Below are positions 1-11,931 of a stretch of 64,000 nt of DNA, piece after piece (the first letter of the stretch is position 1; each line of letters begins with the position of its first letter). The stretch comes from Elephas maximus indicus (taxonomy: Eukaryota > Chordata > Mammalia > Proboscidea > Elephantidae). Position numbers and translations under genes: made by a program. The notes beneath the pieces are model-generated. The model did not search any database and was not told the origin of the DNA. It saw nothing but the letters and a program-made list of their open reading frames with translations. The stretch covers positions 50,630,608-50,694,607 of the forward strand of contig NC_064824.1 of NCBI RefSeq assembly GCF_024166365.1, read 5' to 3'.

Positions 1-1669
1 ATTAGTCTGAATGTGGGTCTGGAAGAATTACTTGTCAATTACTTGCTCCTCAGTTCACTGGGCTTTGCTTTCCTGGCTTCATCCAGTGAGGACACAGATG
101 AGGCTCTGGGATATTTAAGGCACTGATTAGATGGTGTGACCTGTCTGCTTAGAAAGTGCTATCTAGCCAGGATAGGTGTCTGAAATTTTGCTTCGATTAT
201 TGTAAATAACATAATCTGAGTTAAGGGATCACTTGACTTTCTGGGGAAAAAATCTTACCCAAAGAAGCAAGACTGAAATGACAAAATACATTTTCAGATA
301 CATAATGAAGAGATCTATGAAACATCCTAAAAAACAAACAAAAAAAGTTAAATTTATTCTATAGAATCATAGAATTGTATGTCCTTTCAGAATCCATCTT
401 CCTTATTTTAGGGAGGAGGCCACTAGTTCTTTAGACACCAGAATCAAAATTTCCTACATCTCAGTCCAGTATTCCATTCCCTTCATCACTCAGAGTTAGC
501 ATAGTATGACTCAGTAACAGAACTGACTAGGGATCCAGGTGAGAAACCAGGGTGAGCTTGGAAATCAGCAGTCAGGTATAGGGACCAACCACCAAGAAAA
601 AATCTGATCTCTGTTTTGACTTTGCTTAAGTAGCCTTCAAGGAGTCCAGTACTCAAGTTCATGGTACGTTTTCAGAGAGAGTGAAAAGATTTATATCAAT
701 GATCTTAAGAAAAATCACATTTATCAACAGTTGGTTAAGCTACTTATGTGAGAGGCCACCCAATTAGGCTAAGAGAGGATCAGTGGCCGTCTGCCCAGCC
801 TGAGAGGGGTTATGACCCTGCTAATCCACTAGCAGTGTCTCATGAAACCTCTCCCTGCTTCTGCTGTATTTCCAGAAGGGCTTCAGGAAGTATCAGATTC
901 CTCCCCATAGACCATGTCAGACCAAGCACGCTTTTACCGGAACCCATCTCTCTCTTTCCCAGGGCCTCTCACTAATGACTGACCAAATGATGGACTTAAG
1001 TGTGGGATGGTAAAATACGCCTGTTTGCATCTACACATCTCAATACCCAGGTCTCTTAAGGCTGACATTGTTTTCTCGGGTGGAACACAAACAGTGTCTT
1101 TCAAACCCACTTTCCTGACAGCATGTTTATGATAAAGGAGCAACACTCCATAAATGCTAGGCAGGATTAAAAAGTTTCATTTAATGTATTTGTTAGAATC
1201 AGAGAAAAAGAGAATCAAAGGCAGAGAGTGAGGCAGGGAGTGGTGTGGGCCCCGAGAAAGTGGTTGCTCTGTGGCCACAGGGAATAGGGAGTGTAAAAAG
1301 CTTCTTGCACACATCGCCTCATCTATAAAAGCCAGAACCACTTGGCCTCTCTCTAAGTAACAAATGGATCTAAGGGCTGTAGAGATGGGTTGTTGGCAGG
1401 AAATGGTCCCCAGGGCTATGATATTTTCAGACTGTGTGCATTTCCCTATAATGCATTGATCATGGATTACAGAACTGTGTTCATGTATCTTTTCTATTTT
1501 AGGGCTAAATTTTGCAGGTTCTGGTTTGTTTCACAGTAACAATTTCTGGAGGTAGGGGAGTAAATAGGAATATTTGAGATAAGGAGAAAGGGTATATTTT
1601 GCTCCTAAGGTACAGGCAAGAGGAACGAGATTGAAGAAATATGAAGAGAAACAGGATAGAGGAGAGAGT
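1..1669. other. Unassigned non-coding flank, downstream of RPRM
   Basis: Moderately AT-rich sequence with only short chance reading frames. I see no recognisable exon, RNA gene or confidently assigned repeat. Confidence 0.5.
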
Positions 1670-1816
1670 GTTGTTAGCTGCCGTTGGTTGGTTCCAACCC
1701 ATAGTGATCCTATGTACAACAGAACGAAACACTGGCCAGTCCTGTGCCATCCTCACAGTTGTTGGTATGCTTGAGCCCATTGTAGCAGCCACTGCATCAG
1801 TCAATCCGTCTCATTA
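1670..1816 (-). mobile_element. RTE (BovB-like) 3' end fragment
   Basis: The sequence matches the 3' terminus of the larger RTE at 33361 over about 145 bp, sharing the ttgttag...cc start and the acaacagaacgaa and cagtcctgtgccatcctcac motifs. Only the end of the coding region and the 3' tail are present, so this is a 5'-truncated copy in minus orientation. Confidence 0.8.
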
Positions 1817-2236
1817 GCAAAAGTAAACTGTCTTCCATAACTCACTCTTGACCACATGTTGATGCTGCCCCCTCCCCCAGATAACACAACGCACACACAA
1901 AACCCAAAACAAAACAAACAAGCCCTTACCTGCTGATAAGACAAGAACAACAGGCAGAACTTCAGAATCTTTGTTTTTCCAAACCTGATGCCCATTAGCA
2001 TTCAAAAACCACTCTAGGTCACAATTCCTGGTAAGATTTACTCTGGGAGCGAAATAGACACTTAGCAGTGGACAGGTTGTTAAAGGACACCTAAACCTTT
2101 TGATCCCAGTCCTTTCAGTTATTGATATAGTTTACACTGGTTGTGCTTCTCAAGTAAATGGGACATTTATTTATTTTTTATCAGTCTTATATCTGAAATT
2201 ATGACATCTTTGAAATTTTAATTGTTAAAATGTAGT

Positions 2237-2447
2237 TGCAGTTGTTAGTTTGATCGAGTAGATTCTGACTCATGGTGACCTCAGGGGTGCAGAGTAGAAC
2301 TGCTCCACAGGGTTTTCAAGGCTGTGACTTTCAGAAGCAGATGGCCAGGCCTGTCTTCCGAGGTTCGTCCGGGTGGGTTTGAACCACCAGCCTCACCATC
2401 CTTTTGACTGGTAGTCAATGTAAACGTTTGCACCACCCATCTGCCTT
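2237..2447 (-). mobile_element. AfroSINE, minus orientation
   Basis: An old AfroSINE read in reverse: RTE-like tail first, tRNA-like head last. A perfect 12-bp target-site duplication (ttaaaatgtagt) flanks it at 2225-2236 and 2448-2459, which fixes both ends. The head keeps a degraded B-box-like segment (ggtttgaacc). Confidence 0.88.
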
Positions 2448-2884
2448 TTAAAATGTAGTAATGTATCTTTTATATTCTTGAAAATACTTAGGATCCTGCT
2501 CTACTCATAAAAATAAACTGTTCAAAACCTCCTGGTTATATTCACAGGCATGGTTTCTAGGCTCTTATTTAAACACTGTTCAATTTCTGAGCCCTCAATT
2601 TGCCAACTACTGTATCTGTAGCTCCACACTGTCCCCGTCCTAGTTGTGGTTGTCTACTTCAGGACCTCGGCTAACTCCTCTGAACCTTTTTATTGGCCTG
2701 GGGCTGACTAAATTACACGGAAGGCTGGGTCTCTCAATCTCGCCCAATCACTAGAAAACGGAACGTGAGAGACAATGCCTCTGGTGGTTTAGTGACAATG
2801 CTTTACCCCAGGGATTGTTAGCGTCATTATGTGCTTTAGCACAATTACATTTCTTCGCACTTTATAGTTTTTTTCTTTCTCTTT

Positions 2885-3060
2885 CGAGCCGCATCTCAAC
2901 CCTTTCTTGCTGACGTTGATCTAGGGAGAGATGTCGTCCCGGAAGGCTGGCCAAGCCTTGTCTTCCTTTCATTATTGGTGTAACCCCGTCTTCCCGCCGG
3001 AGCCCGGCACGGAAGCGTAATCTCCCCGCGGGGCCCTTATGTCGTCTCGTCTGGCTCAGA
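2885..3060. other. CpG-rich patch outside the RPRM transcript
   Basis: About 175 bp dense in CpG, with cccgccggagcccggcacgg and ccccgcgggg motifs, between AT-rich flanks. It lies 250-450 bp beyond the predicted RPRM polyadenylation site and is separated from the main island by lower-GC 3' UTR. It could be an island shore or a separate regulatory element. No reading frame or known repeat explains it. Confidence 0.4.
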
Positions 3061-3319
3061 ATGCTTGGCTTAAATGAAATATAAAGTGGAAACTCTGTAA
3101 GAGAAAACGAAGGCTGTTGCCTCTCAGAAGGCTCCTGTGCCTGGGGCTTGGGGATGTCTCACTCGTCCTTTGGCCTCTCGGTCTCGCCCCAACCCTCACC
3201 TCTTCATCAGATCCACGAATTGAAGCATAGCTCTCCAAGGCCCACAACCACACTCCTCACCCCTGCCTGTTCCCATCTGCCGGGGAGCGCAGAATGACTA
3301 CCCGAAGGCCAGGCACAAA

Positions 3320-4216
3320 ACATTTAAATGTCGCATTTATTAAAGAAATCTTAAGAAAAAAAAGTCAAAAACGGTGTCACGGATGTCAAGAGCACTTTTG
3401 TGGCGTAAACTGTGCAGTCACGAGCTATGAGTTCTATTCCGGGTCTTTACCGAGGCGGCAGCTGGGGGTCCAGCACACCCAGAAAGAGCCAGTTGAAAAT
3501 GCAGTAAAAGAAACAACTTACCCTTTTCACATTCGCAGGCCCCCCTACCCCACCCATTCTCCCACGGTAACAAAATTCTAACCCCCAGGCAGGCAAACAG
3601 ACTACTCGGGCAGAAAAGAACTTATCAAATATTTGTATTCAAGCAAAAAACAAACAAACAAAAATCCCTTAAAACGACACATTACAATCAATCACAGGCA
3701 TTTATCGCCTCTCCCCGCCAGGGCTATGGGGAGCGAGAGGGAGTGGGCGGGAATCCAGACACGGGTTTGTGAGTCCCCATTAGGTCTGCTGCGTGGCGCA
3801 TACACAGGTCATTTTTCGGCCACCAGGCGATCGGTGCCCCTGGGTCTCCCCCTGCCCGCCCTGTCCGCCTGCCCCCAGCGCTCGGCCCACCTGCGGGTGG
3901 AGAAGGGCCTCCGCCCCGTCGGTCTCCCCGCATCCCACGCCAGCGGCAGCTTCCAAAGTTCTGAGCCCTAACCGCCCTCTTCTCGCCACTTGCTGCCGAG
4001 TCCAGAAGTCCGGCCGCTCTCCTTTTCCAACAGCCAGGCACCAGAGCTTTCAGAGGGCGAGCGAAAAACCGGTCGCTTCATCCTGAAAGGCAGAAGTCGA
4101 GAGAAATAATTGACTCCGACAGGTTTGCTTTGCCCCGTCTGGGACAGTAAAGGGCGCAGCAGGGCGGGCGAAGAGGGAAGGCGTGGGGGCGGCTGCCGCG
4201 GGGGCCGGGTGGCCGG
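3320..4216 (-). other. RPRM 3' untranslated region
   Basis: This is the stretch between the RPRM stop codon and the polyadenylation signal. The proximal part is inside the CpG island and GC-rich. The distal part is AU-rich on the transcript, with a GUUUGUUUG-type run near 3648-3662 (aaacaaacaaac on the plus strand), a possible stability or RNA-binding element. The 95-122 aa reading frames here on both strands do not resemble proteins and reflect high GC. Confidence 0.65.
3336..3341 (-). terminator. RPRM polyadenylation signal (AATAAA)
   Basis: The plus strand reads tttatt, which is AATAAA on the RPRM strand. It lies 875 bp past the stop codon, so cleavage would fall near 3310-3325. A transcript from about 4640-4760 to here would be 1.3-1.45 kb, close to the size I recall for mammalian RPRM mRNA. 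The exact cleavage site is inferred. Confidence 0.65.
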
Positions 4217-4960
<744 letters not shown>

Positions 4961-5289
4961 TCTTGTTCAATTCGCCTCTTCTCCCACTCCTCAGGCCAGG
5001 CAGAGGTCACTGCACTCTCCTGGCTTGATGGATGATTAAAGAGGTTGGAGGAGAGGAGGGAGGAGGGGTTGCGGTCAGCTGAAAGTTTCCGAGGAACTGG
5101 GTCACACCAGCTCTTGACGTCCTTTGCCTTCTGCCCTTCTCACCTCTGAGTGCATGCAAAGTGGTGATGAATCGCAGGTGCCAGATGGTCCTTGCAAATG
5201 CGCGGTCCTTTTGCCTGTGCCTGCCTTCTCTCCTGTGTCGCATTTCTAGTGGAGTGGGGGTGAGTTGAAAGTTTTGTTTGTTTTCTAAA

Positions 5290-5402
5290 CAGTGAAGTTA
5301 GGGGGGAAAGAAGGACGAGATGGAGAGAGAGAAGACGGGAGTGAGGAAGGAGGGAAGAAGGCGGGAAGGAAGGATAGAAGGGGAAGGGAGGAAGGAAGAG
5401 CC
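5290..5402 (+). repeat. GGAA/GA-rich purine tract
   Basis: A strand-asymmetric purine run of about 110 bp with many GGAA and GAAGG units, starting roughly 650 bp upstream of the RPRM 5' UTR. It is low complexity; such tracts can adopt triplex structures or carry ETS-type GGAA sites. Function here is unknown. Confidence 0.75.
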
Positions 5403-6965
5403 CTCTACCCGTCACAAAAACGGTTGGGAAACAGAGCAAGGGAGATTTTGTAGTGATTTTTGAGGGTAAGGAAAGGAGGTCAGAGGAAGGAAGTGTTCTT
5501 TGGCCCTGCGGGGAGATGGTTGCCAGGAGCAGGGTCACTTCTCTGGTAAGGGAGTGAGAGGTGGAGAGAGTGGCCACTTGCTTGCAATCTTAATTGCAGG
5601 TGAGTTTTTGGATATACTTCCAGCCTTTCAGTTTGTTGGCCATAAATCCGTTTAAGGGAATTTCTCATCAACATCTATCACCTCGAACGCTGGCAGACTT
5701 CTGGAAGCCCTCCCATTTTCCACGAGCTGATGTATTTCACCCTTAGTCATTTTAAACTAAACTACAGCTGTTTTAGGGGGCTGGCTGAGGCTTCAGCCCA
5801 TTCATTACGTTTTTGGTGCTGATTTCAATGAAGTTTTATGCACTTCTCAGATCATTTCCTAAGATTTAGAAGAACACTTCAGCTGTTTTCTCTTTCCTAC
5901 TTTATTTTCTTCCTTCCTTCTTCCCACTTCCTCCCTCCCTCCCTTTCTTTCTTGAAGCTGTAAGAGTTGGTAACCAGGAATTTGAAGCCCAGTCCAAACT
6001 TTTGACAGCATGAATTTACTGGTTTTTATTGAAACATGGTACCTTAGACCATTTTCAACTCTACTCTCAATTCCATTCTATTTGCTTGTTCAACCTTCTT
6101 ATTTTTTCCATGTTCAGAGATCTCAAATGATTTTGCACTACTTCATGACAACCACAAAATAGAAGGAACTGCCATTTGGTAATATTTGGGTGTTGTGTTC
6201 ATTGTATAAACCAAATCTGTTGCTGTACACTCTGTTCTGACTTCAATAAATTGCTGTTGTTATTTCGGGGAGATGTTTAAAAGAAGGCTCAGTTTTCTGG
6301 GCCTTAACCACAATTTACGTTTTTTTTTTTTTTTGCCCCGGTTTCTCATGATTAGGTCAGCTGTGAGAATGCCCCACTCAAACAATTTCCTTTGGAAAAA
6401 TTTATTATTGGAAATTGGGAAGAATTTACTTAAATCTCACTATAGAATCAATCTATCTTAGTTAATATGAATGATACTTAGGAATAATAAGACAATGCAT
6501 ATGTGAAAAAAATTACAGGAGAATTTAAGACAGTATAAAGCATTACTAAAAAGAATGGTAGAGGCAAGTAATGCAACAGGAATTTAGAAAAGCAAGAGGT
6601 CATCACAGAATAGAGTCCGACTTCTTGGTTCTGGGAATGTCAGCTTGCACAGGGTCAGGTCTCATGTTTAATAGAATTTGGGTGAGGATAAATAGAAAGG
6701 GAATAGCACCTTCTGTATGTGGCACAAGCAAAAAGACAGACATAATTTATAGTATACTTGTAAGATCCAGCTTGGCAGGATCTGTGTTACACATATTGCT
6801 AAAAATATTAGGTGAATCATTATCAGAAACCAAGTATAGTTGTTACTTTTAACAGTATTATTGTTTTAGTAAGAAGTCAGCATTAAGATGATTGACCTTT
6901 GGAGTTATAGGAGGTTTTATATCCAGTCAAACATTTCCATTTTAGGAGTATATTCTTAAGAGCGG
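5403..6965. other. Unassigned non-coding sequence upstream of RPRM
   Basis: No exon, RNA gene or confidently named repeat is visible apart from the pyrimidine tract at 5895-5956. Reading frames here are short. Proximity to the RPRM promoter makes distal regulatory elements plausible, but none can be identified from sequence. Confidence 0.45.
5895..5956 (+). repeat. Pyrimidine tract (CTTC/CCTT)
   Basis: A C/T-only-like run with CTTCC and CCTCCCT units, of opposite strand sense to the purine tract 500 bp away. Simple low-complexity sequence. Confidence 0.75.
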
Positions 6966-6970
6966 TAAGG

Positions 6971-7944
6971 TGTTATGGATTGAATTATGTCCCCTCAAAA
7001 TATGTTTTGTAAATCCTAACCTCTATGCATATGGTTATTATTATGGATTGAGTTGTGTTCCCCCAAAATCTCTGTCAACTTGGTTAGGCCATGATTCCCG
7101 GTATTGTATGTCTATCATTTTGTCATCTGTTGTGATTTTCCTATGTGTTGTAAATCCTACCTCTATGATGTTAATGACGCAGGATTAGAGGAATTATGTT
7201 AATGAGTCAGGACTCAATCTATGAGATTGGATTGTGTTTTAAGCCAATCTCTTTTGAGATATAAAAGAGAGAAGTGAGCAGAGAGACAGGGGGACCTTAC
7301 ACCACCAAGAAATGAGAGCCAGAAGAATAGCATACCCTTTGCACCTGAGGTTCCTGGGCTGAGAAGCTCCTCATTCAGGGGAAGATTGATTACAAGGATC
7401 TTCCCCCAGAGCCAACAGAGAGAAAGACTTCCCCTGGAGCTGACACCCTGAATTCAGACTTCTAGCCTCCCAGACTGTAAGAGAATAAATTTCTGTTTGT
7501 TAAAGCCATCCACTTGTTGTATTTCTGTTACAGCAGCACTAGATAACTAAGACAGTGATAATCCCACTTGGGAATGGGTTGTCTTTGTAAAATGTTAATG
7601 AGGCAGGATTAGTATAGGGTATATCTTGAGTCAATCTCTTTTGACGTATAAAAGAGAAAAAATGAAAGCTAGCAGGAGAGATGGGGTAAGATAGATGCTA
7701 AGACACATGGAGATCACCAAGGAACCAGGAAGCAGAAACTGAAGAGACATGTACCTTCCTCCAGAGACAGTAGTGAGAAAAAGCATTTCCCTACAGCTCC
7801 AGCCCAGTGCCATATGGCGCTTCCTACAGCTAGAGCTCTGAATTTGGACATCTAGCCCCCTAACCTGTGAGAAAATAAGTTTCAGTTTGTTAAAGCTATC
7901 CACTTGTGGTATTTCCGTTATAGCAGCACTGGATAACTAAGACA
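6971..7944 (+). mobile_element. 5' LTR of the MaLR provirus, split by a younger LTR
   Basis: The LTR runs 6971-7038 and resumes at 7560-7944; between them lie a younger LTR and its duplicated target. The second part contains a TATA-like tataaaag near 7648-7655 and an aataa-type signal near the 3' end, followed by agataacta-type terminal sequence ending in gaca. Confidence 0.85.
7039..7554 (+). mobile_element. Solo MaLR-type LTR nested in an older LTR
   Basis: 516 bp from ttatggattgagttg to ctaagaca, flanked by gttat (7034-7038) and gtgat (7555-7559), a 5-bp target duplication with one mismatch. It belongs to a subtype containing a gtcaacttgg...ccatgattccc block, shared with the minus-strand LTR at 20898-21416. 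It has an internal tataaaag motif and a terminal aataaa. Excising it restores a continuous older LTR. Confidence 0.85.
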
Positions 7945-9618
7945 GAATTTGGTATTGAAGAGTGTGGTGCTGCTCTAACAGAACCTAAAATGTAGAAGTG
8001 GTTTTAAAATTGGTAATGGGCAGAGGCTGGAAGAGTTTTAAGGTGCCTAATAGTTTTTTTTTTTTAATAGTAAAAGATGAGATTGCCTTGAAGAGTCCGT
8101 TGGTAGAATTATGGACCTCAAAGGCAATTCTGGTGAGGGTTCAGAAGGAAACGAGGAGAGCTGTAGAGAAAGTCTCTATCATCTTAGAGAATATGTATAA
8201 TTCCAGAAACAGAATATTTCTAGAAATGTGGGCATTCGGTGCGCTTGTGCTGAAGCTTTAAAAGAAAATGATGAATATGTGATTGGACAATGGAGGAAGG
8301 GCAGTGCTTTTTATGCAGTGGCAAAGAATTGTATGAGATATGTTCAAACGTTTGGTGAAAGGTAGAGCTTGTAAGTGATGAACTTGGATATCTGGTTGAG
8401 GAGATTTCTAAGCAAGCTCTTAAAGGAGCCACATGGTTTCTGTTTGCCGCTTATAGTAAAATGCAAGAGGAAAGACATGGACTTAAAAATGAACTGTGCA
8501 AAATGAAAACGGAACTTAAAGACTTGGAAAATTCTGTTGTACAAACTAAGAACACATGTCCTAGAATGTTCACCAAGGACATGGCTACACAATCTTTTGT
8601 TACAGAGATTAAGTCTGTGACTAATGGATTTAACTAACTACCACAGCAGAAAACCCATCAGCTTAGACAGAAGGGGACAGAAAGAGCTAAAGGAAAGAAC
8701 ACTGTCTGCCTCTTTGAATCTACAGGCAGGATACAGGCCAAAGGAGCTATATCTGTTGTCCTCCAAGAAAGGAAAAGTACCATCCCTGGAGTAGCTCAGA
8801 GATCAGTGGAACTGTTGGAAGGAGCACAGAAAGCAGGGCCTTCTCAATTTTAAAGGGTAGGGTCATAGTCTCTTGGATCTCAAAAGGCAGGGCTGCAGTC
8901 TCTTAGGTTTCAAAGAGTCAGATCTTTGCCAACTCAGTTCTGGAGTGTGGAGCTACCGTTAAGGCATTCCAGGGAGATGGGGCTACCACTGAAAGCTGAG
9001 GGGGCACAGCTGCCATGCCCAAGGGGCAGAAGAATGGAGCCTTCCGGGGCCTAGGAGATGGAGTTGCCGCTCAGATGGACTAGGCGAATGGGGCCACCTA
9101 AAGCCAAGGGAGCAGAGTTGCTATCCCAAAGTACCTGGAAGAAGGAGGTGAAGCCCAGGAATGAGGGGCCTCCACCCAGAATTCAAAAGGTGTGGCCAAC
9201 ACCCTGAGTCTAGAGGATGGGTCCATTGCCCAGATAGTCTCAGAGAAGAGAGGATTATTTTCAAGCCTTGAGAGCTAATATAATTTGTTCTGCCGGGTTT
9301 TGGACTTTCCTCATGCCTATTGTGCTTTCTTTCCCTTCAATATCTCCCATTCTTAATGGAAATGTCTACCTTGTGCCTGTTCCACCATTGTACTTTGTAA
9401 ACAGATAACTTATATTCTAGATTTCACAGGTTCACAGATGAAGAGGAATTTTGCCCCAAGATGGAATTCACCTAAACTCTGACCCATGTTTGATTTAGAT
9501 GATTCGGTAGATGAGATTTTGGGCTTGGAGTTTATTTAAGATTTTGGGATGATGTGATGGGGTGAATGTGTTTTGAATGTGGCAAGGACATGAATTTTGG
9601 AGGGCCAAAGGGTAGAAT
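7945..9618 (+). mobile_element. MaLR internal region
   Basis: Non-coding internal sequence between the two LTRs. The stretch around 7950-7968 (tggtattgaagagtgtgg) is a decayed primer-binding site resembling the 3' end complement of tRNA-Leu(UAA). The 87-aa frame at 7998-8261 is only a gag-like remnant. No protease, reverse transcriptase or integrase motifs are present. Confidence 0.75.
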
Positions 9619-10257
9619 ATTGTGGATTGAATTGTGTCCCCCCAAAATATGTGCTGTAAATCCTAATCTCTATGCCCATGTTTATAATGCCATTTGAGAA
9701 TGAGCTGTCTTTGTTATGTTAATGAGGCAAGGTTAGTGTAGGGTGTATCCTGAGTCACTGTCTTTTGAGATATAAAAGAGAAAAAAATGCAAGCTAGCAA
9801 GACAGATGGGGTAAGATAGATACCAAGGCACATGGGGATCTCCAAGGAACCAGGAAGCAGAAGCTGAGGAGACGAGAACTTTCCTTCAAAACTGACAGAG
9901 AGAAAGCCTTCCCCTAGAGCTGACACTCTGATTTTGGACTTCTAGCCTCCTCACCTGTGAGAAAATAAATTTCTGTTTGTTAAAGCCACCCACTTGTGGT
10001 ATTTCTGTTATAACCAAAAACCAGGCCCACCACTGTCAAGTGGATTCCAACTTACAGCAACCCCATGGGATAGAGTAGAACTGCCCATAGGGTTTCCTAG
10101 ACTGCCAATCTTTTTTAAAGAGGCAGACTCCCATATCTTTCTCCTGTGGAACAGCTAGTGGGTTTAAATTGCCAAGCTTTTTAGTTAGCAGCTGAGCACT
10201 TTAACACTGCACCACTATGGCTCCTTTATATTTTAGCAGCGCTAGATAACTAAGATG
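9619..10257 (+). mobile_element. 3' LTR of the MaLR provirus, interrupted by an AfroSINE
   Basis: It begins attgtggattgaattg and runs to 10012, then resumes at about 10229-10257 with agcagcgctagataactaag after the SINE. It aligns with the older, outer 5' LTR type, not with the nested one. Confidence 0.85.
10013..10228 (-). mobile_element. AfroSINE inside the 3' LTR, minus orientation
   Basis: The RTE-like tail lies at the left (accaaaaaccaggcccac...) and the tRNA-like head at the right (ctgcaccactatggctcc). It interrupts the ttctgttata / ttagcagcgctag junction of the LTR, so it is younger than the provirus. Confidence 0.88.
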
Positions 10258-10465
10258 TAAGGTAACATTGACTATATTTGTTTGGTTTTTTCCTTTCAGT
10301 TTTTACTACTAACTGGCCACAAAATTGTCAAAAAAGAGAAAATGCCTCTTCCCCATTAGCTAGTTTAGATCTCTGTGATGAGGTTTTGTTTTCTTTATTT
10401 TCTTCTCACTCTGATTTTGTTCAGTAAAATCGCCTAGGCCATTTAGGTGTGAATTAACTATAAAC

Positions 10466-10650
10466 CTGTCGTTAGTTGCCATGGAGTTGATTCCATATGT
10501 GCAGAATAAAATTGCCCCATAGAGTTTTCAAGGCTGTAACCTTTCAGAAGTAGATCATCAGGCCTGTCTTCTGAGGTGCCTCTGGATGGGTTCAAACCAC
10601 CAACCTTTCAACCGGTACTTGAGCACTTAACCATTTGCACCACCCAGGCA
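10466..10650 (-). mobile_element. AfroSINE, minus orientation
   Basis: Diverged copy with the gttgccatggagttgattcc tail and the head end accatttgcaccacccaggc. No target duplication was resolved. Confidence 0.85.
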
Positions 10651-11300
10651 ATGGCATCACTAGGGTTGGTGTCACCCAGTGCGGTAACTCATGCTGTCAC
10701 TCCCATCCCCCTGGAACTCTCCAGTACTAGACCATACAGAACCCTTAGTAATGTTGTTTTGTTCTAGTGTTACACGTAAGTCATAATTCCCATATATCAC
10801 TCCTTCTTTTCCTTTAATTACTCCTTCATTCTCAAAAAAATTATTGATATAGGTTCACAAATACTAATTGCAGTATTGTAGCTAAAATGTCAGAAAATTT
10901 GACAAAATCAGTGACTATAAAAATACCAGCAGCAGCGAAAACAACAGCACGTGCTTGTAGCATGTGCAGATGAAACCACTGTTTGAAACATCATTGTAGT
11001 CGGGTAATAATGACAGCTCTGACTGGAGCACATTAGAAGGTTGAAAAGTAGATTAGCATAGATTTTTAGCCTTGTTGGTATATTGATACATGTAAGCTGG
11101 GCTTACAAAAATGTTTTTGTTGTTATAACTAACTACAAGGATATTTTTATAAAAAATAATAAATTTCTGCTGAAACACTGCACAAAACTTTTGTAGATAG
11201 TCATTTTGGTGTCACGTCCTCTGACAGTGTCACCTGGTGCAGTCAGCACCCCCCATAGTGACGCCACTGCTCCCAGGGACCTCAGTATAAACCTGGTGAT

Positions 11301-11509
11301 AAAAACCAAAACAAAACAATTGCACACCAGTTACCGTTCAGTCGACTCTGACTCACGGTAGCTCATGTGCATTAGAGTAGATCTGTGCTCCATGGGGTTT
11401 TCAGTGGCTGATTTTTGGGGAGTAAATCATCAGTCCTTTCTTCTGAGTTGCTTCTGGATAGACTAAAACCTCCAACCTTAGCAGCCAATGCCATTACCAG
11501 TTTGCACCA
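11301..11509 (-). mobile_element. AfroSINE, minus orientation
   Basis: Diverged copy. The RTE-like tail cagtcgactctgactcac is at the left, and the head end aacctccaacc...gtttgcaccaa at the right, with the cttctgag subtype middle. Confidence 0.82.
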
Positions 11510-11931
11510 ATTATATTTATCACTCATTAATTTCTAGACTTAAGGGGATCTGGGCTGCTGAAGCTTTTCTATAGAAACTTTTTGTTTATCTTTCCATTTT
11601 GTATTTTGATTGAACACTTTTCTCTCAACTTTACTGTTGTTATTCAGTTGTTTCCCGGGAAAATCTTACAGGTGTGGGAAAAGAAACTTTTAAGAAATAT
11701 TGATTTGGAAATCTCTAACTTTTCAGAAAATAGGTGCTCCCACTTAGTATGGGAGAAAATGATGATAACTCAGATTAAATAGAAGGTTTCTGATAATAGA
11801 ATGGTTCACTGTTATATTTATTTAGCTAGTGAACCTCTCACCTCATTGGAAAAAGAAAGTTAAATTTTCAGAGAGTTAAATAAGTGCTCATTGTTTCACA
11901 ATAAACATCTACTCTTTTATGGTACTAAATA

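Larger units (their letters stand above)
6971..10257 (+). mobile_element. MaLR (ERVL-MaLR) provirus, non-coding, with nested insertions
   Basis: Complete LTR-internal-LTR structure. Both LTRs start with the ggattgaattgtgtcccc block and end in ctagataactaag. A 5-bp target-site duplication (taagg) lies at 6966-6970 and 10258-10262, the size expected for ERVL-type integrases. A primer-binding-site remnant follows the 5' LTR, and a purine-rich stretch (ccaaagggtagaa) precedes the 3' LTR. The internal region has no gag-pol coding capacity, as is usual for MaLRs. A solo LTR and an AfroSINE inserted later. Confidence 0.88.

Noticed and set aside
3633..4086. Several 97-122 codon frames in and around RPRM, on both strands
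   Set aside because: GC-rich chance frames without domain features, overlapping the RPRM exon, UTR or CpG island.
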